In this document: in pieces, positions 14,087 to 22,109 of the stretch
How the letters are laid out: each line of letters opens with the position of its first letter
Numbering within the stretch: position 1 is the stretch's first letter
Assembly: GCA_903862155.1 (NCBI GenBank)
Contig: CAIOXF010000015.1
Location: 1 to 23,879, forward strand
Direction of reading: 5' to 3'
Source of the DNA: an uncultured cyanobacterium
GTDB taxonomy: Bacteria; Cyanobacteriota; Cyanobacteriia; PCC-6307; Cyanobiaceae
Length of the DNA: 23,879 nucleotides
The notes under the pieces: model-generated
Told to the model about the DNA's origin: nothing
Databases searched by the model: none
What the model saw: the letters and a program-made list of their open reading frames with translations, nothing else
Position numbers and translations under genes: made by a program

Positions 14087-14788
14087 TCAGAACTGGGCCC
14101 GCCGCCGTGGCGGGCACTCCATTCCGTGGCTGGCGTGGAAGTCTTCCTGCACCTTCCAGGTGAGGCGCCGGGAGATCTGGCGCACAATCTGCCGCAGCAA
14201 GTGATCACCGCTGCTCTGCACCAGTCCATCGGGCAGCAAGGTGATCACCCCCGGTAACTGAATCCACACGCTCAGATCTAAATCCCAGCGCACCTCGGTG
14301 TGGTCCTCATTGAGGGCCTCCAGCCGCAGGGCGGCGTTGAACTCCACGTCGTAGAGGCTCTCCAGGGCTGTTTCCGGCTGGCCTGAGGGCACCGTGACAA
14401 TCCGGTAGACCCCTTCGGCTTGGGGCAAAAGCTCCAGGCCAATCGTGGGCTCAACCTCAAACCCGAAATTGCCGAAGCGTCCCAGGGTGAGCGCATAGCC
14501 GTGGGGGCCGAGCGGCCGCACGGTCATCGGCGCGGCGCAGCGCCGGAACCACCCTTCATGGTGATCCAGATAGCGGCCCACCACATCCGCAGGGGCGCGC
14601 ATCTCCATCAGATCGGAGAAGCTGCTGGCGTAGCAGCGCACCCGTGAATCGTCGCTGAGGCGCAAGGTTGCCTGGCGCGTGGCGTGCAGCACTGCGGCCG
14701 ATGGCACGCTGCTTTCGCTGGTGCTGGGGGAAAGCGCGGACAACGACAGAAGACCCCCGTGTGCCTGAGCGGCTCGACCTTTACTCAA
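14087..14788 (-). CDS. DUF1997 family protein
   Basis: This gene encodes up to 233 residues. The body from about residue 40 (RVRCYASSFSDLMEM onward) fits DUF1997, a family of cyanobacteria and chloroplasts with no defined activity. The pattern of alternating strands with a long C-terminal helix (SSGDHLLRQIVRQISRRLTWKVQEDF) recalls START/SRPBCC-type lipid- or pigment-binding folds, which is only an inference. The first start codon is TTG at 14788, which overlaps the ispH stop as TTGA and would couple the two genes. The first 30 residues are low in conservation, so an internal GTG (for example that of VLHATRQ at residue 33) could be the true start. It is the last gene of the sfsA-ispH-DUF1997 set. 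Confidence 0.78.
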   Translation of the reverse strand: MSKGRAAQAHGGLLSLSALSPSTSESSVPSAAVLHATRQATLRLSDDSRVRCYASSFSDLMEMRAPADVVGRYLDHHEGWFRRCAAPMTVRPLGPHGYALTLGRFGNFGFEVEPTIGLELLPQAEGVYRIVTVPSGQPETALESLYDVEFNAALRLEALNEDHTEVRWDLDLSVWIQLPGVITLLPDGLVQSSGDHLLRQIVRQISRRLTWKVQEDFHASHGMECPPRRRAQF

Positions 14789-15996
14789 TGTAAAGCCAGT
14801 GCCGGCTCGCTCAGGGCGATCAGCCGCTCGATCACGTCTTCCACCACCCGGTCGGGTGTGGAGGCTCCAGAGGTGATGCCCACCCGGATCTCACCCTCCG
14901 GGAGGAAGGGCTCCTCCATGGCCAGATCTCCGCCTAGGGGCATGTGTTCGATGCAGTTGCCCGGGCCGATGCGCTCGGGCGTGTCGATGTGGAACGAGCG
15001 GATGCCGCGGCTCACCGCGATCTCCTGGAGATGGGTGGTGTTGGAGGAGTTGTATCCGCCGATCACCACCATCAGGTCGAGGGGCTCGTCCACCAGGGAG
15101 AACATGGCGTCCTGGCGCTCCTGGGTGGCGTCGCAGATGGTGTTGAAGGCCACGAAGTGGTCGTTCAGCTCAGCCGGGCCGAAGCGCTGGAGCATCGTGC
15201 GCTCGAACAGCTTGCCGATCTCCTCGGTTTCGCTCTTGAGCATGGTGGTTTGGTTGGCGACCCCCACCCGCACCAGATCGCGATCGGGGTCGAAGCCTGG
15301 GGAGCAGGCCTTGGCAAAGCGTGCCATGAACGACTCGCGGTTGCCCTTGCCCAGGATGTAGTCGCTCACCAGCTGGGCTTCGGCCAGGTCGAGCACCACC
15401 AGGTAGGTGCCGGCGAAGGAGCTGGTGGCCAGCGTTTCCTCGTGCTTCACCTTGCCGTGAATGATCGAGGTGATCGCGTGCTTCTTGTGCTTCTCCACGG
15501 TGTTCCACACCTTGGAGACCCAGGGGCAGGTGGTGTCCACGATGTGGCAGCCGCGCTCATTGAGCAGTTGCATCTCCTGCACCGTGGCCCCGAACGCCGG
15601 CAGGATCACCACATCGCCGCTGGCCACCTCGGAGAAGTCCTTCACGCCCTGCTCCACAGCGATGAACTGCACGTCCATCTCGCGCAGGTGGGCATTCACC
15701 GAGGGGTTGTGGATGATCTCGTTGGTGATCCAGATCCGCTCGGTGGGGTAATGGCGGCGGGTCTCGTAGGCCATGGCCACAGCTCGTTCCACGCCCCAGC
15801 AGAAGCCGAAGGCCTCCGCCAGCCGCACGGTGAGCCGGCCGCGCTGCAGCGTGTAGCCGTTTTCGCGGATGCTCGCCACCAGATCGCTCTGGTAGGCGGT
15901 TTGCAGGCTGCCGGCCACCTCATCGCCCAGGCCGAAGCCGCGGCGGTTGTAGCGCTCCGAGTGGTGCAGGGAGCGCTTGAAGGCACGGGTATCCAC
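14785..15996 (-). CDS. ispH: 4-hydroxy-3-methylbut-2-enyl diphosphate reductase
   Basis: IspH makes IPP and DMAPP from HMBPP in the last step of the MEP pathway, supplying carotenoids, phytol and quinones. The 403-residue protein has the three cluster cysteines: C66 in FGFCWGVERAV, C157 in DTTCPWV and C288 in NTICDATQERQ, plus the substrate motif SSNTTHL (317-323). The N-terminal extension FKRSLHHSERYNRRGFGLGD, longer than in E. coli IspH, is typical of the cyanobacterial and plant form. The start is the GTG at 15996 (MDTRAFKRSL); the frame is open further upstream but that part is unlike the family and overlaps sfsA. The enzyme draws electrons from ferredoxin in phototrophs. Confidence 0.96.
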   Translation of the reverse strand: MDTRAFKRSLHHSERYNRRGFGLGDEVAGSLQTAYQSDLVASIRENGYTLQRGRLTVRLAEAFGFCWGVERAVAMAYETRRHYPTERIWITNEIIHNPSVNAHLREMDVQFIAVEQGVKDFSEVASGDVVILPAFGATVQEMQLLNERGCHIVDTTCPWVSKVWNTVEKHKKHAITSIIHGKVKHEETLATSSFAGTYLVVLDLAEAQLVSDYILGKGNRESFMARFAKACSPGFDPDRDLVRVGVANQTTMLKSETEEIGKLFERTMLQRFGPAELNDHFVAFNTICDATQERQDAMFSLVDEPLDLMVVIGGYNSSNTTHLQEIAVSRGIRSFHIDTPERIGPGNCIEHMPLGGDLAMEEPFLPEGEIRVGITSGASTPDRVVEDVIERLIALSEPALALH

Positions 15997-16042
15997 GGCG
16001 GCCTGGGCAGGTTGGCCGAACTCTATGGGCCGCGGCCGGCGC

Positions 16043-16828
16043 TCAGCCGGCTTCCGGTTCGCGCTCCAGCACCTCGGCCAGCCCTGTCCAGCACACCTCG
16101 CTGGCCGAGAAGCTGTAGGTGCAGGGCAGCACCTCCACACCGGCGGCCTGCGCCATGCGGAACAGCTCGCCGTAGCGGCGATCGGCGGAGTCACCAGGCG
16201 CGAACTGGTGCACATCGGCCCGGCTCAGGCAGGGCAGCAGCACGGCCCGGGCGTCCGGCAGCAGGGCCGCCAGTTCCTCGAGGTGTTTCTGACCCCGTTC
16301 CGTCACCGTGTCGGGGAACAGGGCCAGCTCGCCGCGGGTCCAGGTGGTGTTCTTAACTTCCACATAGATGGGCCGCGGATCTGCGGCGCCCTCGGCGGGG
16401 GTGAGCAGCAGGTCGATGCGGCTGCGGCGGTTGGGGCCGTAGGGCACCTCGGCCCGGATGCCGCCGATCGGGCCCAGCCAGGGCTCCAGCAGGCCGGCTT
16501 CGATCGTGGCCCGAACCAGCCGGTTGGGCAGGGCGGTGTTGATGCCCACCCAGATCGGGTTGCCATTGGCACCCGGTACTTCGGCTTGCTCCCAGGTCCA
16601 GGCCAGCTTGCGGGTGGGGGAGGGGGCGTGGCGCAGGCGCACCCTCCCGCCGGGGATCAGCACGCCGGTCATCGGCCCGGTGTTGGGGCAGTGGACCGTC
16701 ACCACCGTGCCGGGGGCCTCGCTGCCAGGGCCTGGCTCCAGCAGCTCCACGTCGGCCAGAAATCGCTTGTAGCGCTTGAGCAGCACCCCTTCCACCAGCG
16801 GTCCAACCTGCAGAACCGGCGTGGCCAT
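16043..16828 (-). CDS. sfsA: SfsA family protein (sugar fermentation stimulation homologue)
   Basis: From the ATG at 16828 the product has 261 residues. It shows the SfsA sequence pattern: GVLLKRYKRFLADVEL at the start, HCPNTGPMTG, NTALPNRLV, the nuclease-like core RSRIDLLL ... YVEVKNTTW, and FPDTVTERGQKHLEEL. SfsA was named from a DNA-binding activity that affects maltose use in E. coli; the acidic and lysine residues of the D...E-x-K core resemble a restriction-endonuclease-like fold. Its role in cyanobacteria is unknown. ATGs at 16870 and 16855 would lengthen the N-terminus by residues that look non-conserved. It is first in the sfsA-ispH-DUF1997 set, 46 bp before ispH, and is divergent from murJ. 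Confidence 0.92.
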   Translation of the reverse strand: MATPVLQVGPLVEGVLLKRYKRFLADVELLEPGPGSEAPGTVVTVHCPNTGPMTGVLIPGGRVRLRHAPSPTRKLAWTWEQAEVPGANGNPIWVGINTALPNRLVRATIEAGLLEPWLGPIGGIRAEVPYGPNRRSRIDLLLTPAEGAADPRPIYVEVKNTTWTRGELALFPDTVTERGQKHLEELAALLPDARAVLLPCLSRADVHQFAPGDSADRRYGELFRMAQAAGVEVLPCTYSFSASEVCWTGLAEVLEREPEAG

Positions 16829-16908
16829 GGGGGATTGGGCGGTGGTGGCGGCCATCCTGCCCCTCGCCATACTTCCGCTCGACCCTGCGGGCCCCCGGCC
16901 CGGCCCGG

Positions 16909-18534
16909 ATGGCCAGCATGCCCCGATCGCGCTCGCTCAAGCGCATCGCCCTGATCGTGGCCGTGGCCACGGCCCTCAGCAAGGTGGCGGGTCTGGTGCG
17001 CCAGCAGGTAATTGCAGCTGCCTTCGGCGTTGGCGCCGCCTACGACGCCTACAACTACGCCTATGTGCTGCCGGGCTTCCTGCTGATCCTGCTGGGCGGG
17101 ATCAATGGCCCGTTCCACAGCGCCATGGTGAGCGTGCTTGCGCGGCGTGATCGCCAGGAAGGCGCCCATGTGCTGGCGGCGATCAACACACTGGTAGGGG
17201 CGGCCTTGCTGGTGGTGACCCTGCTCCTCGTGGTGGCGGCCGACCCGTTGATCGATCTGGTGGGGCCGGGGTTGGATCCGGAGCGCCATGCCATCGCGGT
17301 GCTGCAGTTGCGCTGGATGGCGCCAATGGCCCTGTTTGCTGGCCTAATCGGCCTGGGCTTCGGGGCGCTCAATGCCGCGGATGAGTTCTGGCTGCCCTCG
17401 GTGAGCCCGCTGCTCTCCAGCGCGGCGGTGATCGCCGGCATCGGCGTGCTCTGGTTCCAGCTGGGTCCGGAGATCACCAGCAACCGCTACGTGCTGCTCG
17501 GTGGTGTGGTGCTGGCCGGCACCACCACCCTGGGCGCGGTGCTGCAGTGGCTGGTCCAGCTGCCGGCCCTGGCCCGTCAGGGGCTGCATCGCTTCCGGCT
17601 GGTGTGGGACTGGCAGCACCCGGGGGTGCGCGAGGTGCTGCAGGTGATGGGGCCGGCCACCTTCTCCTCCGGGATGCTGCAGATCAACGTGTTCGTGGAT
17701 CTGTTCTTCGCCTCGGGTATCGCCGGCGCAGCGGCGGGCCTTGGCTACGCCAATCTGCTGGTGCAGACGCCCCTAGGGCTGATCTCCAATGTGCTGCTGG
17801 TGCCGTTGCTGCCGGTGTACGCCCGGCTCACGGCCCCGGAGGACAGGCCCCAGCTGGTGGCCCGCATCCGTCAGGGCCTGATGCTCTCCAGCGCCTCGAT
17901 GCTGCCGCTGGGGGCGCTGATGGTGGGCCTGGCTGGCCCGATCGTGGACCTTGTCTACGAGCGCGGCGCCTTCGATGCCGCCGCCGGCGATCTCGTGGAC
18001 GATCTGCTGATGGCCTACGGCATTGGCATGGCCGTGTATCTCGGCCGGGATGTGCTGGTGCGGGTGTTCTATGCACTCGGCGATGGCAACACCCCGTTCC
18101 GCCTGTCGATGGCGGGAATCGGCCTCAATGCGTTGTTCGACTGGTTACTGGTGGGTGGGCCCACCCCCTGGGGCCAGCAGCTGCCCGCCCTGGATTTCGG
18201 TGCCCCGGGCCTGGTGCTCGCAACGGTGGGGGTGAATGTGTTCACCTGCGGCGCCCTGCTCTGGGTACTGCACCGCCGGCTGGGCGGCCTGCCGCTGCTG
18301 GTCTGGGGCCGCGACACCGCCTTGCTACTGCTGGCGGCCTGCCTCGGCGGGGCGTTGGCCTGGGCCCTTGCCAACGGTTTGGCCTGGCCCCAGAACTTGG
18401 CCGGGCTGCTGCTGCGACCTGCGCTGGCCGGTGCCCTGGGGTTGGCGGTGTTTGGCCTGGTGGCCTCAGCCAGCGGCGTGCCGGAGGCCCGTCAGATGCT
18501 TACGCAGCTGGGGAGCCGGATTCGCCGCCGCTGA
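16909..18534 (+). CDS. murJ: Lipid II flippase MurJ (MviN), cyanobacterial type
   Basis: MurJ moves lipid II across the plasma membrane for peptidoglycan synthesis. The 541-residue, very hydrophobic protein fits the MOP-type fold of about 14 helices. The first helix has SKVAGLVRQQ (24-33), then AYDAYNYAYVLPG (44-56) and GGINGPFHSAMV (63-74). Later segments such as NVLLVPLLPVYARL and GRDVLVRVFYALGDGNTPF are family hallmarks. By alignment in my head, K25, R31 and D46 match E. coli R18, R24 and D39, but the LLRR pair (R52-R53) is replaced by Leu-Ile here. ATGs at 16909 and 16918 are both plausible starts. The last 35 nt overlap the convergent gene ending at 18500. Confidence 0.93.
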   Translation: MASMPRSRSLKRIALIVAVATALSKVAGLVRQQVIAAAFGVGAAYDAYNYAYVLPGFLLILLGGINGPFHSAMVSVLARRDRQEGAHVLAAINTLVGAALLVVTLLLVVAADPLIDLVGPGLDPERHAIAVLQLRWMAPMALFAGLIGLGFGALNAADEFWLPSVSPLLSSAAVIAGIGVLWFQLGPEITSNRYVLLGGVVLAGTTTLGAVLQWLVQLPALARQGLHRFRLVWDWQHPGVREVLQVMGPATFSSGMLQINVFVDLFFASGIAGAAAGLGYANLLVQTPLGLISNVLLVPLLPVYARLTAPEDRPQLVARIRQGLMLSSASMLPLGALMVGLAGPIVDLVYERGAFDAAAGDLVDDLLMAYGIGMAVYLGRDVLVRVFYALGDGNTPFRLSMAGIGLNALFDWLLVGGPTPWGQQLPALDFGAPGLVLATVGVNVFTCGALLWVLHRRLGGLPLLVWGRDTALLLLAACLGGALAWALANGLAWPQNLAGLLLRPALAGALGLAVFGLVASASGVPEARQMLTQLGSRIRRR

Positions 18535-18790
18535 GCCGCACGCGCCGCTCCTCGCGCACCTGCAGCGGGATCTCCAGGTGGGAGCGGCCGATCATCTGGG
18601 GCCCGCCCACCGAAAAGATCCGCGCCTCGATCCCAAATTCCTTGAAGGCGTTCTCCAGTTCCTGGATCAGCACCTTCTCCACCTGGGCCTCGGCATCCAC
18701 CACCCGGCCGATCAGGCGGCCACCGAGTTTGCCCATCCGCTGGCGCACCACCTCCCGGGCATTGGTGACCTCGATCAGCAGCACGGGCAC
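18500..18790 (-). CDS. Small conserved protein of unknown function, 96 aa
   Basis: The protein begins with a short beta-like MPVLLIEV, followed by a long amphipathic helical stretch rich in Arg, Glu and Lys (NAREVVRQRMGKLGGRLIGR, then AEAQVEKVLIQELENAFKEF). It then has GIEARIFSVGGPQMIGRSH and a final strand-like part. The orderly, charged sequence and its place in a tight gene set make it a real gene; I believe it is conserved in picocyanobacteria but do not know a family name or function. The start is a GTG at 18790; a second GTG lies two codons on. Its 3' end overlaps murJ by 35 nt on the other strand. The DUF3181 gene ends 21 bp upstream, so the two are probably co-transcribed. Confidence 0.72.
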   Translation of the reverse strand: MPVLLIEVTNAREVVRQRMGKLGGRLIGRVVDAEAQVEKVLIQELENAFKEFGIEARIFSVGGPQMIGRSHLEIPLQVREERRVRLSGGESGSPAA

Positions 18791-18811
18791 CCGCCGGCGG
18801 AGGCGGCAACC

Positions 18812-19102
18812 CTATCGGCAAAAGGGTTCCAGCACATCCTCCAGGTCACGGAGCTGACCGGAGGGGATCAGCCGTGCCAGGGGCAGGCGGGTGCTGCCTC
18901 CGCCGATCGGCACCTGCACCGCCTCCAGGGCCTGGCGCGCTGCCACCCCTGCCCCCTGGTCGAGCCGGGCCGAGCATTCAATCGCCAGGCTCTGGGCCAG
19001 GCCCGCATCACCCAGATACAGATGCCAGCCGGCGATCTGGAGATAGAGCCGATCGGCCAGGGCCACTTCCAGATCGTGCAGCTCGGAGGCGCTCAGCGTC
19101 AT
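18812..19102 (-). CDS. DUF3181 family protein (cyanobacterial)
   Basis: This 96-residue protein matches DUF3181, a small family of cyanobacteria: LYLQIAGWHLYLGDAGLAQ (19-37) corresponds to the family's conserved aromatic V/I-A-K/G-W-H-L-Y-L-A/G-D core, and VPIGGGSTRLPLARLIP (64-80) to its GGG-x-x-x-LPLA-x-LIP segment. The function is unknown. The sequence suggests a compact, mostly helical soluble protein. It starts with ATG at 19102, 18 bp after the stop of the 2TM gene, and ends 21 bp before the start of the next small gene, so all three look like one transcription unit running toward murJ. Confidence 0.88.
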   Translation of the reverse strand: MTLSASELHDLEVALADRLYLQIAGWHLYLGDAGLAQSLAIECSARLDQGAGVAARQALEAVQVPIGGGSTRLPLARLIPSGQLRDLEDVLEPFCR

Positions 19103-19120
19103 AGCGGCGAGGTTCGAAGG

Positions 19121-19360
19121 TCAGGAGTCTTTGGCGGGGCGCAGTGCCACCACCACGCCGCCGTGCACCAGCACCACTGCCAGCCAGCCCAGGGTGAGCC
19201 AGTTCAGGTGGGCCCAGGGGTGCCGCAGCTCTTCCACCACCCAGAGCCCGCTGTTCACAGCGGCGAATAGGGCGCCATGGAGCGTGAAGTTCACGATCCG
19301 CTCGAAGTGCCGGTAGCGGGGGTCGTCGGGGTTGGCGGGGCCGTACCAGCGGATGGGCAT
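19121..19360 (-). CDS. 2TM domain small membrane protein
   Basis: From the ATG at 19360 the product has 79 residues. A charged N-terminus (NPDDPRYRHFERIVNF) leads into two hydrophobic segments at about 22-44 and 53-73, separated by EELRHPWAHLNW. This layout, with a conserved His in or near each helix (H28, H66), fits the small 2TM domain family, whose role is unknown and which in other bacteria is sometimes attached to histidine kinases. The frame is open to 19432, but the extra 24 residues look non-coding. It is first in the set with the DUF3181 gene and the 96-residue gene. tRNA-Arg lies on the other strand about 120 bp away. Confidence 0.75.
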   Translation of the reverse strand: MPIRWYGPANPDDPRYRHFERIVNFTLHGALFAAVNSGLWVVEELRHPWAHLNWLTLGWLAVVLVHGGVVVALRPAKDS

Positions 19361-19477
19361 CGAGCAGGGGGAAGCCGCTGTCCAGATCATGGCGCTGCGC
19401 CCCGCCGTGGGCCGATGGTTGACGGAGGGCACCCCCGTGCGGTGAGAATGCCCAAGTCGGCAACGAGCCCGGCAGTT

Positions 19478-19551
19478 GCGCTTGTAGCTCAGCGGATTAG
19501 AGCATCTGACTACGGATCAGAGGGTCGGGAGTTCGAATCTCTCCAGGCGCG
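19478..19551 (+). tRNA. trnR: tRNA-Arg (anticodon ACG)
   Basis: The 74-nt gene folds well. GCGCTTG (19478-19484) pairs with CAGGCGC (19544-19550) with one G-T pair, the discriminator is G, the anticodon arm is TCTGA-CTACGGA-TCAGA and the T arm is GGGAG-TTCGAAT-CTCTC. The ACG anticodon, with A34 changed to inosine by TadA, reads CGU, CGC and CGA. CCA is not encoded. Confidence 0.96.
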
Positions 19552-19564
19552 CTTTACAGAATCA

Positions 19565-19587
19565 ACCGCCCATTGGGCGGTTTTTTT
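19565..19587 (+). terminator. Rho-independent terminator after tRNA-Arg
   Basis: ACCGCCC (19565-19571) pairs with GGGCGGT (19575-19581) across an ATT loop, followed by a run of seven T. It lies 13 nt after the tRNA and ends its transcript, so glyA must have its own promoter in the 70 bp that follow. Confidence 0.93.
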
Positions 19588-19660
19588 GTGCCGAAACGGT
19601 GGGCGGACTGGATCAGGGCGTTTCCTTACGATTCATGGCAACCCCTCGTGCGCTGCCGCC

Positions 19661-20950
19661 ATGGCCGAGTCCGGAGCCGCCTCCATGAACACCGCCCTGG
19701 CGGCCAGTGATCCGGCGATCGCTGCCCTGATCGACAAGGAGCTCCAGCGGCAGCAGACGCACCTTGAGCTGATCGCTTCCGAGAACTTCGCCTCCCGCGC
19801 CGTGATGGAGGCCCAAGGCTCGGTGCTCACCAACAAGTACGCCGAGGGTCTGCCCTCCAAGCGCTACTACGGCGGTTGCGAGCACGTGGACGCCATCGAG
19901 GAGCTGGCGATCGAGCGCGCCAAGGAGCTGTTCGGTGCGGCCTGGGCCAACGTGCAGCCCCACAGCGGTGCTCAGGCCAACTTCGCCGTGTTCCTGGCCC
20001 TGCTGCAGCCCGGCGACACGATTCTCGGCATGGATCTGAGCCACGGCGGCCACCTCACCCACGGCTCACCGGTGAATGTGAGCGGCAAGTGGTTCAAGGC
20101 CGTGCATTACGGCGTGGATCCTGAAACTCAGCAGCTCAACTTCGCCACCATCCGTGAACTGGCGCTGGAGCACAAGCCCAAGCTGATCGTTTGCGGCTAC
20201 TCGGCCTATCCCCGCACCATCGACTTCCTGGCCTTTCGCGCCATCGCCGATGAGGTAGGCGCCTACCTGCTGGCCGACATGGCCCACATCGCCGGCTTGG
20301 TGGCTGCGGGTGTCCATCCCAACCCGGTGCCCCACTGCGATGTGGTCACCACCACCACCCACAAAACCCTGCGCGGTCCCCGCGGTGGCCTAATCCTCTG
20401 CCGCGACGCCGAGTTCGGCAAGCAGTTCGACAAGGCTGTGTTCCCTGGTACCCAGGGTGGTCCGCTGGAGCATGTGATCGCCGCCAAGGCCGTGGCCTTC
20501 GGCGAAGCGCTGCAGCCCGGCTTCCAGGCCTACAGCCGTCAGGTGGTAGCCAATGCCCAGGCCCTGGCCACCCGCATGCAGGAGCGCGGCATCGATGTGG
20601 TGAGTGGCGGCACCGACAACCACATCGTGCTGCTCGATCTGCGCAGCATCGGCATGACCGGCAAGGTGGCCGACCTGTTGGTGAGCGATGTGCACATCAC
20701 CGCTAACAAGAACACCGTGCCGTTTGATCCCCAGTCGCCGTTTGTGACCAGCGGCCTGCGCCTGGGCACCGCCGCCTGCACCACCCGCGGCTTCGATGAA
20801 GTTGCCTTCCGTGAGGTGGCCGATGTGATCGCCGACCGACTGCTCAACCCCGAGGACAGCGCCATTGAGCTGCGCTGCCGCGAGCGGGTGGCTGCCCTGT
20901 GTGAGCGCTTCCCGCTCTATTCCGCTGAGCGTCAGCTTCAACACGTTTGA
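19661..20950 (+). CDS. glyA: Serine hydroxymethyltransferase
   Basis: GlyA uses PLP and tetrahydrofolate to interconvert serine and glycine, feeding methylene-THF to purine, thymidylate and methionine synthesis; in a phototroph it also takes part in photorespiration. The 429-residue product has LELIASENF, NKYAEGLPSKRYYGG, the substrate region NVQPHSGAQAN, and the PLP lysine K235 in TTTTHKTLRGPRGG, followed by FPGTQGGPLEH and TSGLRLGTAA. Start ATGs at 19661 and 19685 (MNTALAASDP) are both possible; the longer gives the usual length of about 428. The open frame extends back over the tRNA-Arg gene, but that part cannot be coding. The next gene begins 43 bp on, on the same strand. Confidence 0.97.
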   Translation: MAESGAASMNTALAASDPAIAALIDKELQRQQTHLELIASENFASRAVMEAQGSVLTNKYAEGLPSKRYYGGCEHVDAIEELAIERAKELFGAAWANVQPHSGAQANFAVFLALLQPGDTILGMDLSHGGHLTHGSPVNVSGKWFKAVHYGVDPETQQLNFATIRELALEHKPKLIVCGYSAYPRTIDFLAFRAIADEVGAYLLADMAHIAGLVAAGVHPNPVPHCDVVTTTTHKTLRGPRGGLILCRDAEFGKQFDKAVFPGTQGGPLEHVIAAKAVAFGEALQPGFQAYSRQVVANAQALATRMQERGIDVVSGGTDNHIVLLDLRSIGMTGKVADLLVSDVHITANKNTVPFDPQSPFVTSGLRLGTAACTTRGFDEVAFREVADVIADRLLNPEDSAIELRCRERVAALCERFPLYSAERQLQHV

Positions 20951-20993
20951 CGGTGGCGGCGGTCCTTAACGTGGGCCGCAGAGGCTGCCGCCC

Positions 20994-22109
20994 GTGACGC
21001 TCGCCTACAGCCCCAACGCGGCTGCCTTGCTGACCCTGGTGGCCGCCGCGTTGATCACGGCGCTTGTGGTGCCCGTGATTCGGCGTCTGGGCTTGCGCTT
21101 CGGGCTCACCGACACCCCTGATCCCCGCAAGCAGCACACCACCCCAATGGTGCGGCTGGGGGGGATTGGGATTGTGTTGGGCTTCACAGCAGCACTGGCG
21201 ATCACCTGGTGCTTTGGGGGCTTCGCGGAGCTGGCGCCCGCCAAAGACCAGCTGATCTGGACCACCCTGGCCGGATCGCTCTGTTTCTTCTTGGTGGGCC
21301 TGGCCGACGACCTGTTCGCCCTCTCCCCCTTCCCCCGCCTGGCCATTCAGCTGACCGTGGCCATGGGGGTGTGGAGCCAGGGGGTGCGCATCGGCACGAT
21401 CGAGCTGCAGGGCTTCGGGGAAGCCTCCACCGTGCTGGTGCTGCCCGACTGGCTGAGCCTGCTGGGCACCGTGATCTGGCTGGTGGGCATCACCAATGCC
21501 ATCAACTGGCTCGATGGCCTCGATGGCCTGGCGGCCGGGGTGAGTGGGATCGCTGCCATCGGCCTTCTCTCGGTGAGCTTCAGCCTCGATCAGGCCGCGG
21601 CGGGCCTACTGGCGGCGGCATTGGCTGGCGCCTGCCTGGGCTTCCTGCGCCACAACTTCAACCCGGCTCGCATCTTCATGGGCGACGGCGGTTCCTATTT
21701 CCTGGGCTTTGCCCTGGCCGCGATCAGCATCGTGGGGCCAGCGAAGGGCATCACCAGCGTGAGCCTCTTGCTGCCGTTGCTGATCCTCTCGCTGCCCCTG
21801 GCCGACATGTCGGCGGTGATCTTCGGTCGGGTCAGCCAGGGCCGCTCCCCCTTCTATCCCGATCGCCGCCACCTGCATCACCGGCTGCTGCGGGCCGGTT
21901 TCAGCCATCGCCGCACGGTGGTGCTGATCTACGCCTTCACCCAGTGGCTGGCGGCCCTGGCCCTGGTGGTGGCCAACGCCGAGATGCGCTTCCTCTGGTT
22001 GGCGCTCGCCACCGCGATCCTGATCGCCGTGGTGGTGGTGGCCCGGCGGCAGATCCAGCGGGAGGCTGCCCAACAGGGCGATGCCCAGCCAGACGAGGCC
22101 CGCCCGTGA
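20994..22109 (+). CDS. WecA/MraY-type undecaprenyl-phosphate sugar-1-phosphate transferase
   Basis: This integral membrane enzyme moves a sugar-1-phosphate, probably GlcNAc-1-P, from its UDP form to undecaprenyl phosphate, starting a lipid-linked glycan. The 371 residues give about 10-11 helices and carry the family's cytoplasmic motifs: LADDLFAL with D105-D106, NAINWLDGLDGLAAG (168-182), the FMGDGGS loop (228-234) and HLHHRLLRAGF (293-303). The HHR-type loop with PDRRHLHH is typical of the WecA/TagO branch rather than MraY. The start is a GTG at 20994. The last bases overlap the cinA start as GTGA. The GT26 enzyme at 6325 is of the kind that adds the second sugar to such a lipid, so the two may serve one envelope glycan although they lie far apart. 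Confidence 0.93.
   Translation: MTLAYSPNAAALLTLVAAALITALVVPVIRRLGLRFGLTDTPDPRKQHTTPMVRLGGIGIVLGFTAALAITWCFGGFAELAPAKDQLIWTTLAGSLCFFLVGLADDLFALSPFPRLAIQLTVAMGVWSQGVRIGTIELQGFGEASTVLVLPDWLSLLGTVIWLVGITNAINWLDGLDGLAAGVSGIAAIGLLSVSFSLDQAAAGLLAAALAGACLGFLRHNFNPARIFMGDGGSYFLGFALAAISIVGPAKGITSVSLLLPLLILSLPLADMSAVIFGRVSQGRSPFYPDRRHLHHRLLRAGFSHRRTVVLIYAFTQWLAALALVVANAEMRFLWLALATAILIAVVVVARRQIQREAAQQGDAQPDEARP

Noticed and set aside
17547..18857. 436-codon plus-strand frame inside and past murJ
   Set aside because: It is a shifted frame of murJ continuing antisense to a small minus-strand gene, with a composition of GC-rich noise.
19277..19660. Upstream extension of the glyA frame
   Set aside because: The frame passes through the tRNA-Arg gene and its terminator, so it cannot be coding; glyA starts at 19661 or 19685.
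21209..22105. Long frame upstream of cinA
   Set aside because: It lies inside the WecA-like gene in another frame and is Gly/Pro/Arg-rich; the CinA family sequence begins at the GTG at 22106.
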